From Fragaria x ananassa (taxonomy: Eukaryota > Streptophyta > Magnoliopsida > Rosales > Rosaceae), in NCBI GenBank assembly GCA_034370585.1, contig CP139753.1, positions 1,614,501 to 1,678,500 on the forward strand: a stretch of DNA of 64,000 nt, in the 5' to 3' direction. The notes below the pieces were generated by a model. That model saw only the letters and a program-made list of their open reading frames with translations, was not told where the DNA came from and ran no database searches. The stretch's first letter is position 1, and every line of letters starts with the position of its first letter. A program made the position numbers and the translations under genes. Positions 1 through 11,020 of this stretch are shown one piece after another.

Positions 1-1197
1 CGTCCATTCACCATAGAAATGAACAGTGCTAGTTGGCTAACGCTATTATATAGAGAGTAATAATGTCATACTTTTGTAATCGCTACAAACTTTTCACATT
101 CTGATCAAGCAGCAGATTGAGAGAATCTTTTACTTCTGAACTTCACAAATACACTTTCTCTGGTGGTGTGTGATTATGCCGTTTGATTAAACTAGTCGGA
201 CATTTTAGTGATTCAGTATTTGGATATGTAAATTCCATAAGTACAGAGGTAAAATTGTAAATAAGATTAACACAAGGACAGTTAATTTAAAAAATGGAAA
301 GATAAGGTAAACGACAGAGAAATGAGGTAGCTAGCAGCTGGAAGAAGATGAGTGAGTAACTGAAAAGAAGAGAAGGGGGAGCCGATTGTGGGGATGAGAA
401 ACCTGACCTGACAGGCGAAGGAACGATCGGAATTGAGCCAAGCGTTGCCCCAAGGGACACAGCGTCTCGTGGTAGAGAGTCACACTCACATTCTCTGCAG
501 CATAAGATTGAGATGGGTTTAAGACGAAGAGGAAGAAGAAGAGGAAGAGTTTGGGAGATTAGATAATTAGATCACAAGGCTTGAGACTGTGTGTGGTTTA
601 TATGTAAGACTACTATATTGCGATTTAAAATGTAGTGAATGCTTGTAACTGTCTCTACTTTTATGGTGGTGCGTAATCATATCTATCCCTGTGTGCCATA
701 TCATCTTCTTGCTTTCTTTCTCTGTTCATATTCCATGGAATCATCAAGAATGGATTCAAGCATTTGTTCACTATCATCGTATATGATAAATAAATGATGG
801 CATTATATTTCACACCTTAACATTTCAAAAGCTTTCATCTATGAAATCCTCCCTGTTATTTCAACCAAATGGCCACAGAATTTATAAATACAAAACATAA
901 TTCCTCTTCATGCATGCTTCAGTTCCATAGGATGTGGTTGGCATAGAAAAAGTTGTCTTCACTATATTCAAAAGGCTGATTACTTCTTCTTCCAGCAGAT
1001 TTCCATTGCAAAGGCCTTTGATACAATGCTGCACAAAGAAGGGAGACAATAAGTTGATATAACTATTTTCTACTTGCAAAATTTTCCCAAGAAAAAGAAA
1101 AGGAAAGCTGCACAGTTTGAAGCAATGTTGAATACATACCTTATTCCTTATTAGCCAACAACTGAGCTGTGTGTATTGCAATTGAGAACTATTTTCT
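1..1197. other. Gene-free stretch downstream of the RLP pseudogene
   Basis: No convincing coding frame is visible on either strand. Short open frames near 882-1181 have no recognisable domain and sit where the 3' untranslated region of the minus-strand receptor-like gene would lie. A purine-rich GAAGAG run is present near 525-550. Nothing else is supported. Confidence 0.5.
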
Positions 1198-4100
1198 TCA
1201 GTTCCTTTCGCTTATGTACACATGTCTTCTGTGACGACCAAACCTCTGTTCCAACTGAGGAAATACCTTCACAAGAATTCTATACACAGTTCTGTAATAC
1301 CATATCCTCCATCTCTTGCAAAACATAAGTGATCCGACAGCAATTCCGAACCCATATATGAATCCAATCTCAACACTGATAACATTCCAATCAGTCTCAT
1401 CTCCAGAATTTGGATGACTTTTTTCTGGTTCCGAAGTTGACAACCTTGTTTTGTTTTCTTCGGTCAAGGGAGGCCCGAACAATCCTTTGTTTCCTTCAAA
1501 GGAAGATTTTGGAAATGTTGTAAATTGATTACTGCTCGGAATTCTTCCCTCCAGTTGATTGTTTGAGAGATTCAAGAATGAAAGGAAAGTGAGTTTTGTA
1601 AGCTGTACTGGAATTTGACCACTCAATTTGTTCTGTGAGAGGTCTAAAGACTCTAGCTGGCTCAAGTTGATTAATGCTGATGGAATTGCACCTGTGAAAG
1701 CATTGTTTGAGAAGTCGAGGACATGTAGTGATTTGAGTTCTCCGATTTCATCGGGTATAGATCCAGTGAACTTGTTGTTTGAGAAGTCAACGGAGGTGAA
1801 GATTGTAAGTATTTTTTCCAACTCCATCTCTTGGCCTTTGTTGGTAACAGTAACTGTATCCTGATAAAATCTACCACGATGAATGTCTGTAAATTTAAGG
1901 TAATTGAGCTTTGATGGGGCATCATCTTCATTAGCCATCATTGCTCGCCAAGCTGTCAAAACTCTACCTGGTACATTTCCACTAAAATTGTTGTGAGCTA
2001 GGTCTATAATTTGAAGGAATGGCCAAGTGCCATCAGTCTTGGGACATCCAACGCCTCCATAAAACTTATTGGATCGCAAGACTATGACACGCAAGGTAGA
2101 TATGATCTTCAAAAAGCATGGAAATGAACCTGTTATTTGATTCTTTCCAACGTTCAGAACTTGTAACTGCGAACAGTTGACAAGTGATTTTGGCAACTGA
2201 CCTTGTATCTGATTATCACTAATGTCTAGTGTTTGCAAACTGCAATTGCGAGACAACTTGGCTACATTTCTAAGATTGTTTCTCCTTAGCTTCAGTACTG
2301 AAAGGGTGCTCAGTGTAGTCAAGCATTGAGGAACCGTTCCACTCAAGGAATTATTTGACATATCAAGAACCTCAAGGTTATGTGAATTGCATATTGATCC
2401 GGGAATGATCCCTTGTAGGTTGTTGCTTGCAATAAAGAAGAATCAAGTGTTAAGAAGCATATCTCCGATGGCAGTCGGTATGTTAGTGCTGAAGTTATTC
2501 TGAGAGTAATCTTGATAATACATGTTAGGTGACAATGAAATTGGGATTTTCCCATGGAGCTGGTTAGAATGAAGGTCAAGGATTTCTAGAGAAGTGAGAT
2601 TGATTGTAGGACCTTCAAGAGTTTCTAGAGAGTTGCATGAAAGATTTAGGTACTGGAGATCCCTGAACCTCCAAATCCAGTTGGGTATATTGCCCTGTAT
2701 TTGGTTATCCGAAAGATCCAATTCGTACAACTCAGATTGATTTCTGAGGAAATGAGGGAATGTTCTTAACTTCAGTGAACGCAACGTCAGGAAATCAAAT
2801 TGAGGAAAATAAGAGTAATTGGTAGCATCATGGCTAAGAGACAAGCTATTGTGTGAAAGATCAAGAAAAGAAAGATTTCTGAAATGTTGAAGACTATCCA
2901 GAAGAAATGAGCCACTGAAATTGTTTGAAGAAAGATCAAGACTTACAAGACCATGAAAGTCAAAGATAGACATGGGTATTGGCCCTTCCAGATTATTTAC
3001 TCTCAAATCAAGATCTTTGAGATAGTATGATGAGATATTAGAAATTTCAGGAAAATGACCAGAGAATTGGTTATAAGAAAGATATAGAGACCTTAGCAAG
3101 GGAAGAGAAAACAGAGCTGATGGAATATTCTCATTGAGCATATTTCCACTTAAGTCGAGAGAGGACAGGTTAGAAAAGTTTTGCCAGGGGATGCAATTAA
3201 TATTACCTGTTAGACCATTATAAGAGAGGTCTATGAAAACCAATTGCGTAAGGTTTGCCATGGACTTGGGGATTGATCCTGTGAAATTACAGCCACTGAT
3301 ATCAATTGATGCAATTAATATTCCACGTAAGCAAAGGAGATGCAATTAATATTACCTGTTAGACCATTCCAAGATAGGCCTATCTCCTCTAGATTCTTGG
3401 CCCCGCTGAATGATGGAATTGAACCTTCAAACTTGTTATCATACATCCACAAGGAAACCAATTGCGTAAGGTTTGCCATCGACTTGGGGATTGATCCTGT
3501 GAAATTACAGCCACCGATATCAATTGACGCAATTAATATTCCACTATGACAGGTTAGAAAAATTTTGTCAGGTGATGCAATTAATATTACCTGTTAGACC
3601 ATTTGAAGAGAGGTCTATGTAAACCAATTGCGTAAGGTTTGCCATCGACTTCGGGATTGATCCTGTGAAATTACAGGATCCGATACTAATTGTGGACAGC
3701 ATCTTGAGGTTGCCGATAGAGTTTGGTAATACCCCTGAAAAATTAGTCCCCAATAGAATTAGGTCCTCAAGAGATCCATTTTTAGGAAATTCTGGCAAAG
3801 AACCATCAAGGTTTTCATTTCCGGAAAGGCTCATCTTACGGAGGGAAGGTAACTGAAAGATTTCTTTCGGAAATGTTCCCTGCAGATTACAACTTGCGAG
3901 GTCCAGGGATGTCAAGTTTGAAAAGTTGGCAAAGAATGTCGGAACTGGAGCAGAGATGTTGTTCGAGTCCAATTGAATCACAGAGAGGGACTGGAGCTTA
4001 GCAAGAGAATCGTGGAAAGGGCCAGAAAGATTACAACCAGACAAGCTCAACACCCTAAGGTTGGGAAGGGAAGATGATATGGCTTGGCACCACTCACTCC

Positions 4101-4680
4101 CCCCTGCTGATATTTGGACAGAGTCAAGGTGCAACTCTCTAAGCTCTGTGAGGTTCTCTACCAGCATGTGTAAAGTTGGGATCTCAAGGGAATAACACCA
4201 AGAAATATCAAGAACTACCAACCTCGTCAAGCGTGAGATCTCAATCGGAATTTTCCCTGAATAATAATAATTTTCAGATAAATTCAGATACCTCAAGTTC
4301 ATGAGCTTCCCGAATGCTGATGGAATTGATGAGCCGTTACCAAGGTAGTTGTCTGCCAAATTGAGGCTTTGAAGATTTTGAAGATGGAAGATACGGCTAG
4401 AATTGTCAAAACCACCTGAAATAGATTCACTGCTGATGTCAAGGCCCAGAACACTGCCATTGGTGCTGCAAGTAACGCCGACCCAAGAACAACAATCGGT
4501 GCTTGAGTTCCAGGTAATAAGCTTGGTGGAAAGAGAGGCGTTAAATAAGAGGTCGCTCTTGAAATGGAGCAATGATTGTTGCTGGTCTGGTATACACTTG
4601 CTATGGACTACAGGGTTGATGATGATACTAACACAGAGCGAGACAAAGAAAAGGAAGAAATGAAGCTGATCAGTTTTCAT
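1198..4680 (-). pseudogene. Ve1/Cf-type leucine-rich-repeat receptor-like protein, disrupted
   Basis: The minus frame encodes a cell-surface LRR receptor-like protein of the class that senses pathogen ligands and signals through partner kinases. From the ATG at 4680 it shows a signal peptide (about 27 residues), an LRRNT cap with CCSWVGVTC, many extracellular LRRs (SLDLSGN, GSIPxS types), an acidic juxtamembrane stretch, one membrane helix near FIYGFGIAVGSLMF and a short basic tail without kinase; it ends at 1198. The family is usually a single exon of about 1000-1100 residues, and the span fits. It is broken: a TGA at 3568-3570, a tandemly duplicated, frame-disturbed block at about 3190-3600, and a second in-frame TGA at 2443-2445. 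All three open segments share one frame. Splicing out 384 nt could bypass the first lesion, but the stop at 2443 would still remove the membrane anchor. Family assignment is firm; loss of function is inferred. Confidence 0.85.
3191..3592 (-). repeat. Partial tandem triplication inside the RLP LRR region
   Basis: Three near-identical stretches begin at about 3191, 3341 and 3577 (each starting TGCAATTAATATTACCTGTT on the plus strand) and encode overlapping parts of the LRR segment NFTGSIPKSMANLTQLV. Spacings are about 235 and 149 bp, which sum to 384, a multiple of three. The first and last copies are therefore in the same frame and only the middle copy is shifted. Each copy carries CTAACAG followed by GTAATATT on the coding strand, that is, an AG/GT junction. 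Confidence 0.8.
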
Positions 4681-4736
4681 TTTGGATTAGCAGAAAACTT
4701 GGTGGTTATGTGAAGAATTCTTAATGGTTATGTTGG

Positions 4737-4744
4737 CTTTTATA
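4737..4744 (-). promoter_or_regulatory. TATA box of the RLP gene
   Basis: TATAAAAG on the minus strand lies about 57 bp upstream of the RLP ATG at 4680. It is consistent with a short 5' untranslated leader. Confidence 0.55.
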
Positions 4745-4759
4745 AGGTGAAAGAGGATA

Positions 4760-5778
4760 ACTCATTAGCTCCTCTGAGATTTGTAACCACTAGAAATATT
4801 ATGATGGAATGCAGAAGACTTTGGCCGGCCCTACAAGGACCATGAGAGTCAGTCACACTGGAAGCTAGGCTCTGTGTTCAAACGTTTGTATTGGAAAATG
4901 TTGAAAATTCTTTTATTTAGATAGTTCATAGAACTGCTCGACTATGGGGTCATGCAGACCGCAGTATTATAAAAGTGTAAGAAGTATATGATATTGTGGT
5001 GATGGAATTGGTCGCTTTCAAGGTTACTGTGGAAAGAGGCTACCATGAGATGTGTGGTTGTTGCATGACTATGAAGTCTTCCCCATCTGCAGAAGGCTGT
5101 TTTCTTCAATGTAAATTTCCTACTAATTTGAATATTTGATGTAGATGTTAATATGGAAGCTCAAAATAGTTCATCAAACTGAGGCATTGTTAATATGGAA
5201 CCTTAAAATAGTTCATTACATCAGGTTGAATGCTTAAGAGCCTCAGTTTTTGAATTATGTCAGTAAAAGCAACAATGCCTCAGTTCATCAGAGTTAAAAG
5301 TTTAAAGCTCAGATGATCAGATGAAGTAACAGAAAATCCTTTTATTAAGACATATAATTGCCCTTTAGAGGGGCTAAGGAATTCTGAGCTGGTTCTGATG
5401 ATAGATAGGATGGCTTGACTTCCAGGTCTTCCGCAATTTTCTAGAAATTAAACATAGGATGGCTTGACTTCCAAGTCTTCCGCAATTTTCAGAAGAAAAA
5501 CCGAGTCGTAGTTAACAGAAGACAGAAGGCTAAGGAAATTTCAGTGATGTTATAGTGTAGGGTATTTATCGAAAGCAACGGATGTCCAGAATTTCCACCT
5601 ATAAACCAAAAAATTGAAGATGACAAATTATCACATTCAAGCACATACTAGTCTCAGTAAGAACAAACAGCAAAGCGATCCTCGGTCGTAGTACATGGAG
5701 GTCCATATTACAGAATAAGTTCGGTCCAGGCCCAATCAAAGGCCCAAATCTGATTGATCCCCTCCCACTGCACGTCAG
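4760..5778. other. Intergenic DNA with a short tandem duplication
   Basis: No gene is seen. A 49-bp-period direct repeat (GGATGGCTTGACTTCCAxG type) lies at about 5408-5495. A looser repeat of an AATATGGAA...AATAGTTCAT motif lies at about 5150-5220. Confidence 0.5.
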
Positions 5779-5967
5779 TCAAAAGTCAAAACCCTGACTC
5801 CATTTCCAACCTTCGTCAAAAACCAGACCTTCAAACCCCGAAAGCTCTCATCTTTCCTCCAATGGCTAGCTTCCATCAACTTTAACCCATTCGAAGGCTG
5901 GTTCCGAAAACCCCCAAATCCACTCCCACCCATCAACCTCCTCTCCCTCGCCGACTCCTTCTGTTGA
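5779..5967 (+). pseudogene. Possible coding fragment of unknown identity
   Basis: A plus-strand frame without ATG runs to a TGA at 5965-5967. It reads like protein rather than random sequence (LQWLASINFNPFEGWFRK, then PPNPLPPINLLSLADSF). I do not recognise the family. It could be a relic of a plus-strand gene or part of a lost exon. The evidence is only composition and the open frame. Confidence 0.25.
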
Positions 5968-5993
5968 GGATCATGGCATCAATGTTTCATCAG

Positions 5994-7514
5994 CTAGGCT
6001 ATTCTATTCACAAAATCCATGAATGCCTCCTTCTCAACCTCAGTCAACTGCTCGGCCTCGATTAGCTTATCATTCCACTCCTCAAGTTCGTCAAATTGCC
6101 AATCGAATCGTAAGACCAGTGGCGCTTCCGGCTCCCTTGGGAAGAGTATATCAACCTCAGTATCGATCGGCTTCTTCGAATTCTTCTCCTCCTCCTCCTT
6201 CGGCATACAATACTGGAACCAGAACCAACGGTACTCCTTCATCTGCTTAATGCTCCCCTTCCTCTGCGTGCATCCCAGCACGAAAATCTGAGGCAAGTTT
6301 GAACCACCAGACGACTTGGCTGCTCTCTCGGAACTCCAGCCTTCTCTTTGCTCCTCGTTGCGGTGGAGGCGCCTGTTGAAGTTGCAAATTAAATAAATGA
6401 TGCTACTGTTCTTTTGGAGGCTATCTTGATGGCAATCACGTTTTACTTTTTCTACCTATTAGCTATTGCATGCTATATATCTAGCTAGGCCATTTTGGTT
6501 GAATAAGGCATGTTTATTATTTTCTCATATGCATGGTGTAATAAATCAAGGGGTTAAATGCACCAACAGTGTTTGAACTCTTGGAGGACTGTCAATATGG
6601 TACCCGAACTTTTAAATGTATCAAAGTGATACCTGGACTTGTATTTTTGTACCAACGTCGTACCTGTCGTCATTTTCCGTCACAGCTCTGTTAGTTCATG
6701 TCACATGTGACGCACGTGACTGAAAAAAAGAGTGACGGAAAATGACGTGAACTAACAGAGCTGTGACGGAAAATGACGACAGGTACGACGTTGGTACAAA
6801 AATACAAGTCCAGGTATCACTTTGATACATTTAAAAGTTCGGGTACCATATTGACAGTCCTCCAAGAGTTCAGACACTGTTGGTGCATTTAACCCTAAAT
6901 CAAGACATTGCATTCATTGTTTTGTCTACTATGTTTTGTTATAATTCCTACATAAGGATCCAGCTAGTACGTATTGTATAATCTCAATTAACTCATTGAA
7001 GAATTCATCAATCAGAGAAGTAGATAGTTTTCCATTTCTCTATTCATTTGCTTTGTTATTCTTGCTTCGTTCTTGAAAGTATGAGTGAGAGTGTGGTATG
7101 ATTTGTTTATAAACTTATCACTCGTTGTAGTTGGTGTTAAATTGAAAGTCTAAATACCAACAGTGCCACCACTGCCACCAGATTCGGAATCAGAACCATA
7201 GGATCCCATATATTTCTAGTCTCCGTCTACGCGAAGAGGTAGACTTTGTTGCTCCTGATTCCGTTGAATTTGCCTCCTTCTTCAAATTCCTTCTCGAGAT
7301 TCGAGAAATCCCAGTCATGTTGGTACACTGAGTCCAAGCGATCCAACTCCGTCCCAACCAGGAATGGCACCTTCCACAGGTCATCGAGGTTGCGCTGCTC
7401 CTTGACGTACTCCGGTTCCGCCAGCGGCCGAGAGGCCCTGACGCGCTTGTGACGATGGCGGCCTCCTCCGTCTTTCGTTTGGTTCCTTTCCTCATTGTAA
7501 AGGTTTGAGTCAAA
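5994..7514 (-). pseudogene. Split plant conserved protein of unknown function, two exon-like blocks
   Basis: Two minus-strand blocks look like the N-terminal and C-terminal parts of one uncharacterised plant protein. Block 1 (7514 to 7227) has no in-frame ATG and reads RPLAEPEYVKEQRNLDDLWK, then VGTELDRLDSVYQHDWDFSN and NKVYLFA, then a TAG. Weak similarity may continue past that stop (PMVLIPNLVAVVALL). A possible GTATTT donor lies near 7160. Block 2 starts after a TTCAACAG acceptor-like signal near 6378 and reads LPQIFVLGCTQRKGSIKQMK, then VDILFPREPEAPLVLRFDWQ and FDELEEWNDKLIEAEQL, ending at 5994. I recall a eudicot family with these motif types but cannot verify it. The missing start and internal stop suggest a pseudogene. 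A foldback transposon sits between the blocks. Confidence 0.4.
6551..6895. mobile_element. Mutator-like foldback MITE with 9-bp target duplication
   Basis: A 345-bp element consists almost wholly of one inverted repeat. It begins GGGTTAAATGCACCAACAGT and ends with the reverse complement of that motif. The arms (about 160 bp each) meet around a short centre near 6712-6740. It is flanked by a perfect 9-bp direct repeat, TAAATCAAG, at 6542-6550 and 6896-6904. Nine-base target duplications with long terminal inverted repeats are typical of Mutator-superfamily non-autonomous elements. There is no coding capacity. Confidence 0.85.
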
Positions 7515-7785
7515 CGGCTGGGTTTAGTGAAGATTTTGTATTGTAAGCCCTAGAAATCTATACGCACGCAGAAAAATTAAATGAATAAAGGATTTTTTTT
7601 TTCTTTTTTTTTCTTCTTGTTCTTGTTTTGGCCCGTGAAAACGAAGCTAGAGAATTGTAATGAGAGGCGGACGGTTTCGTTTGAGTGATCCGGTGGTGAT
7701 GTATTTATAGACTACAATTCCTTACTCAATCAAGATTGGAAAACTTTATCGTAATAGGATTATGACGAGCGTTACGTGGTTCTCT

Positions 7786-8470
7786 TAATGAAAAACTCAT
7801 AAACAATCTTAATTTAAGTAGATTATACTCAAAATTTCAAATATAATTTCATTCAGAGTATCGAATTAATTAAGACATTTTCCTAAAACGAAACTTAAAA
7901 TATGAACTCAATCAATCTAATTTACTTCAAACACATTTTTTATAGTCTTATGTTAAGACTTCCTTGTATCACTACATGATGATTTTGATTGGTGTTGTTT
8001 GAGATTTAGTTTCGGGAAGTCTTATAAGATATATTGTATTGTGGAATTCTGTGTTTCTATATTAGTTGTGCTATTTAATTCTAGAGGTTGACATGACTTG
8101 AAGATACTCTAAGCATGCTGAGCAAGAATATATGCATGTATGGCCATGTTGATTCTTATTAGCAATGATCCAACTCTTTTATTTGCTTACTAGTTGTCTC
8201 TGGAACTCTATGTTACCTTTGTTCGAATACGAATATGACATACTCGAGCACCAAAATTCTTGATCCCAACATGTAACATACTATACATTCGTACTCATCA
8301 AAGTGCAGGCATGTGATAATTGTAGCACTTTGTAAGAACAAATAAGAAATTATCGAAATCAACATTACTGTGTAGTGATTGATGCCATGATATTAGGTAC
8401 CGGTTTGCTGATTCAGATTCCTAACCAAGTAATGAACATGGAAGTACGTACCTTAGTTGTGGATATGGGG
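7786..8470. repeat. Direct segmental duplication, copy 1
   Basis: This segment recurs in the same orientation at about 9168-9957. Shared landmarks in order are AATGAAAAACTCATAA, AATTTAAGTAGATTATACTC, GAGGTTGACATGACTTGAAG (with small changes), CCATGTTGATTCTTATTAGC, ACATACTCGAGCACC and AACATGGAAGTACGTA. Substitutions and small indels separate the copies. No gene is recognisable in it. Confidence 0.8.
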
Positions 8471-8474
8471 GTGA

Positions 8475-8840
8475 TTACAGATTAGTGAATGGTGATGGAA
8501 CTGATCTCAGAGTCAACATCCTACCACCCTTCCAAGATTTTAATGTCGACCCAAACTTGCCAATGCTATTGTGACAATGAGGTGCTGAAACGCTCTTTGG
8601 GTTTGGAGACGCTGACTTCACACAAATAGAGCTAGGTCGGCTCGTTTTAGTTCTATCCAATGCCTCACAAATTTCATCTTCGGGGATCGCCTCAAGATGC
8701 TTTTCAACTTTTCAAGCCTAGGAGATGATGACAGACTAGAATGCATGAAGAGAAATTTGTTCACATGTCCTATTGAGATCAGTGGTTGGGATCGGAGTTG
8801 GACTGGAGGAGGTCTGCAAGATTAAACGAAAAAGTTTCAA
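8475..8840. other. Unassigned DNA between the duplication copy and the foldback element
   Basis: Composition here is less AT-rich than the surroundings and short open frames exist (for example on the minus strand at 8475-8660). None matches a family I recognise, so no gene is called. Confidence 0.4.
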
Positions 8841-8860
8841 ACATGTATAAAATATATAAT

Positions 8861-9161
8861 TAAAATTTGTTTAGTTCTTATGATTTGAAGTCGACATATG
8901 TTTAGTCATTGTAGTTTTATTTTAATCTGAATAATTCTTAAAGTCACATTTTTTCATCTAAATAGTACTTATGATTGTATTTTAATTTGAATAGTCCTTA
9001 CAATCATGATTTTTCATTAAAATAGTCATTCCGACAATTTTACCAATTAAAGGTCATAAAGATTATTTGGATGGAAAATCATGATTTTAAAGACAAATTA
9101 AAATAAAACCATAAGGACTAAACAAATATCAACTTCAAAACACAAGGACTATACAATATTT
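8861..9161. mobile_element. Imperfect foldback element, probable MITE
   Basis: The segment is an imperfect inverted repeat with arms of about 110 bp. The left arm (AAATTTGTTTAGTTCTTATG, then GTTTTATTTTAAT) is mirrored near the right end by its reverse complement (ATAAGGACTAAACAAATAT, AAAATAAAACC). Internal repeats of TTTAATTTGAATAGTCCTTA type occur. It lies between the two copies of the direct duplication. I could not define a clear target duplication, so the superfamily is open. Confidence 0.55.
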
Positions 9162-9167
9162 TAATCT

Positions 9168-9957
9168 CAATGAAAAACTCATAAGCAATCCTAATTTAAG
9201 TAGATTATACTCAAAATTTCAAATATGATTTCATTCGGGGTATCGAATTAATTAAGATATTTTCCTGAAACGAAACTTAAAATATGAACTCAATCAACAA
9301 TGACTTTCAAACGAAACGTTTGATTTACTTCAAACACATTTTTTGTAGTCTTATGTTAAGACTTCCTTTTGGGGAAGTCTAATTATCAAATATATTGTAT
9401 TGTGGAATTATGTGGTTCTATATTAGTTGTGCTATTTAATTCTAGAGGTTGGCATGACTTGAAGCATGCTGAGCAAGAATATATGCATGTATGGCCATGT
9501 TGATTCTTATTAGCAATGATCCAACTCTTTTATTTTTTTGATTCAAAAAAATAAAAGAGTTGGATCATTGCTAACTCTTTTATTTTTTTGAATCAAAAAA
9601 ATAAAAGAGTTGGATCATTGCTAATAAGAATCAAGTTGGATCTTTTATTTGCTTACTAGTTGTCTCTGGACTTCTATGTTACCTTTGTTCGAATACGAAT
9701 ATATATGACATACTCGAGCACCAAAATTCTTGATCCCAACCTTAACATACATATACATTCGTACTCATCAAAGTGCAGGCATGTGATAATTGTAGCACTT
9801 TGTAAGAACAAATAAGAAATGATCGAAATAAGAAAAACAACATTACTGTGTAGTGATTGATGTGTTTATGAGATTGAGCCATGATATTAGGTACCCGTTC
9901 GCTGATTCAGATTCCTAACCAAGTAATGAACATGGAAGTACGTAACTTAGTTGTGGA
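9168..9957. repeat. Direct segmental duplication, copy 2, with inverted-repeat insertion
   Basis: This copy matches the segment at 7786-8470 in the same order. It is longer mainly because of about 110 extra bases at about 9536-9650, made of alternating sense and inverted copies of an adjoining motif (AAAAGAGTTGGATCATTGCT and its complement). Smaller differences are spread along the copy. No coding function is seen. Confidence 0.8.
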
Positions 9958-10540
9958 TGGGGGTGGCGTTTGGACTTCCCGGCGTCGACCATGATTTAGT
10001 GTTGAGAGGTTGTGTCATCTCTCCGGGAGGGATTGCTTTCGATCGAGGAGGAAAGGATGGGGTCGATCTAGCTTCAGGTGTGGTTGGCTGGTTCGCTCGT
10101 CTTCTCTCGGCGGGTGTGGCTGATTGGTGGATGTCAGATGATGGAGGGTGGCTGCCGCAGAAGATGGTCGTAGGTTGGAAGAGGAAGGAAGTGGAAACAG
10201 ATTGGTCTTGGATCTGGGCCTTTGGGCTTAGGTCTGGGCTTAACCCTTTTTCTGTTGTTCTATGTGTAGAAGACTCTTCCTTTGCGTAGGGCAGTCCTAG
10301 AGTTATCATTTTCAATAAGCTAGTCTGCAAGCATTAGTTTTTGCTTCTACATTTGTTTCATTTCGGATTTTGTTTGGTTTTTTAATTTTAAACTTTGATA
10401 GGTGATTACATTTGATTACTCTAGGGTAGTCTCATGATTTGATTAGTACGTGACTCTTCTGAATTAAGTCATGTGTATGTAATTTTCCTCCTTACTACGA
10501 GGTCATATGTCTTTGCTCTCAAAAAAAAAAATTATGAAGA
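9958..10540 (+). mobile_element. Possible 3' part of a poly-A retroposon
   Basis: This begins abruptly where similarity between the two duplication copies stops. It is GC-richer than its surroundings, contains repeated GGGCTT/GGGCCT motifs near 10215-10250 and ends in a run of A at about 10520-10530. That resembles the 3' end of plant LINE-type elements, and a comparable layout occurs at 23.9-24.9 kb. No target duplication was found. A plus-strand open frame of 112 codons (9951-10289) has no recognisable domain and is not called a gene. Confidence 0.3.
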
Positions 10541-10900
10541 TCATTACATTCTCGGCCCGTTGCCTCACAATAGACAGACATACATTTAGAAACGTAGGCT
10601 TAACAATTGGGCTCAATTTGCCTCCACCTTTTTCTTAAAAGTGAACAAAAATTAAAAGTGAAATTCTTACTAGAGCAATCAATTGTTTTAACGAGAATTA
10701 TAGTGTTACGCGATTATAAATTGCTCTAAAGAGAATTACAGTCTGTCATAAAATTATAAATTGCTCTCGAGAGAATTACACTAGTTGCTAGATTATGCAA
10801 ATGAGATTATAACGGACTCACTATTCACTCCTTTTAACTATTTACCCCATTGTTTTCTGTTTTACTGTTGGTTTTTTTTTTTTGACTATAGTTTCCTTCC
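10541..10900. other. AT-rich intergenic DNA with short repeats
   Basis: No gene is seen. A degenerate motif, ATTATAAATTGCTCT followed by AGAGAATTACA, is repeated two to three times between about 10675 and 10790. Confidence 0.45.
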
Positions 10901-11020
10901 CTCTCTAAAATCTAAATACTTTTGAGCAACCAAGACGCAGTGTGAGCAGAGCAGAGACTAAAACCACGTTGCTAATAGTAATCGTGTACTTCACTCCCTC
11001 ACTCCTAAACCTCTCCACAA

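Noticed and set aside
882..1181. Minus-strand 99-codon open frame downstream of the RLP
   Set aside because: No recognisable domain; lies where the RLP 3' untranslated region is expected.
9951..10289. Plus-strand 112-codon frame beginning MWMGVAFGLPGV
   Set aside because: Composition follows a GC-rich repeat-like segment that ends in poly-A; no domain; likely chance frame in retroposon 3' DNA.
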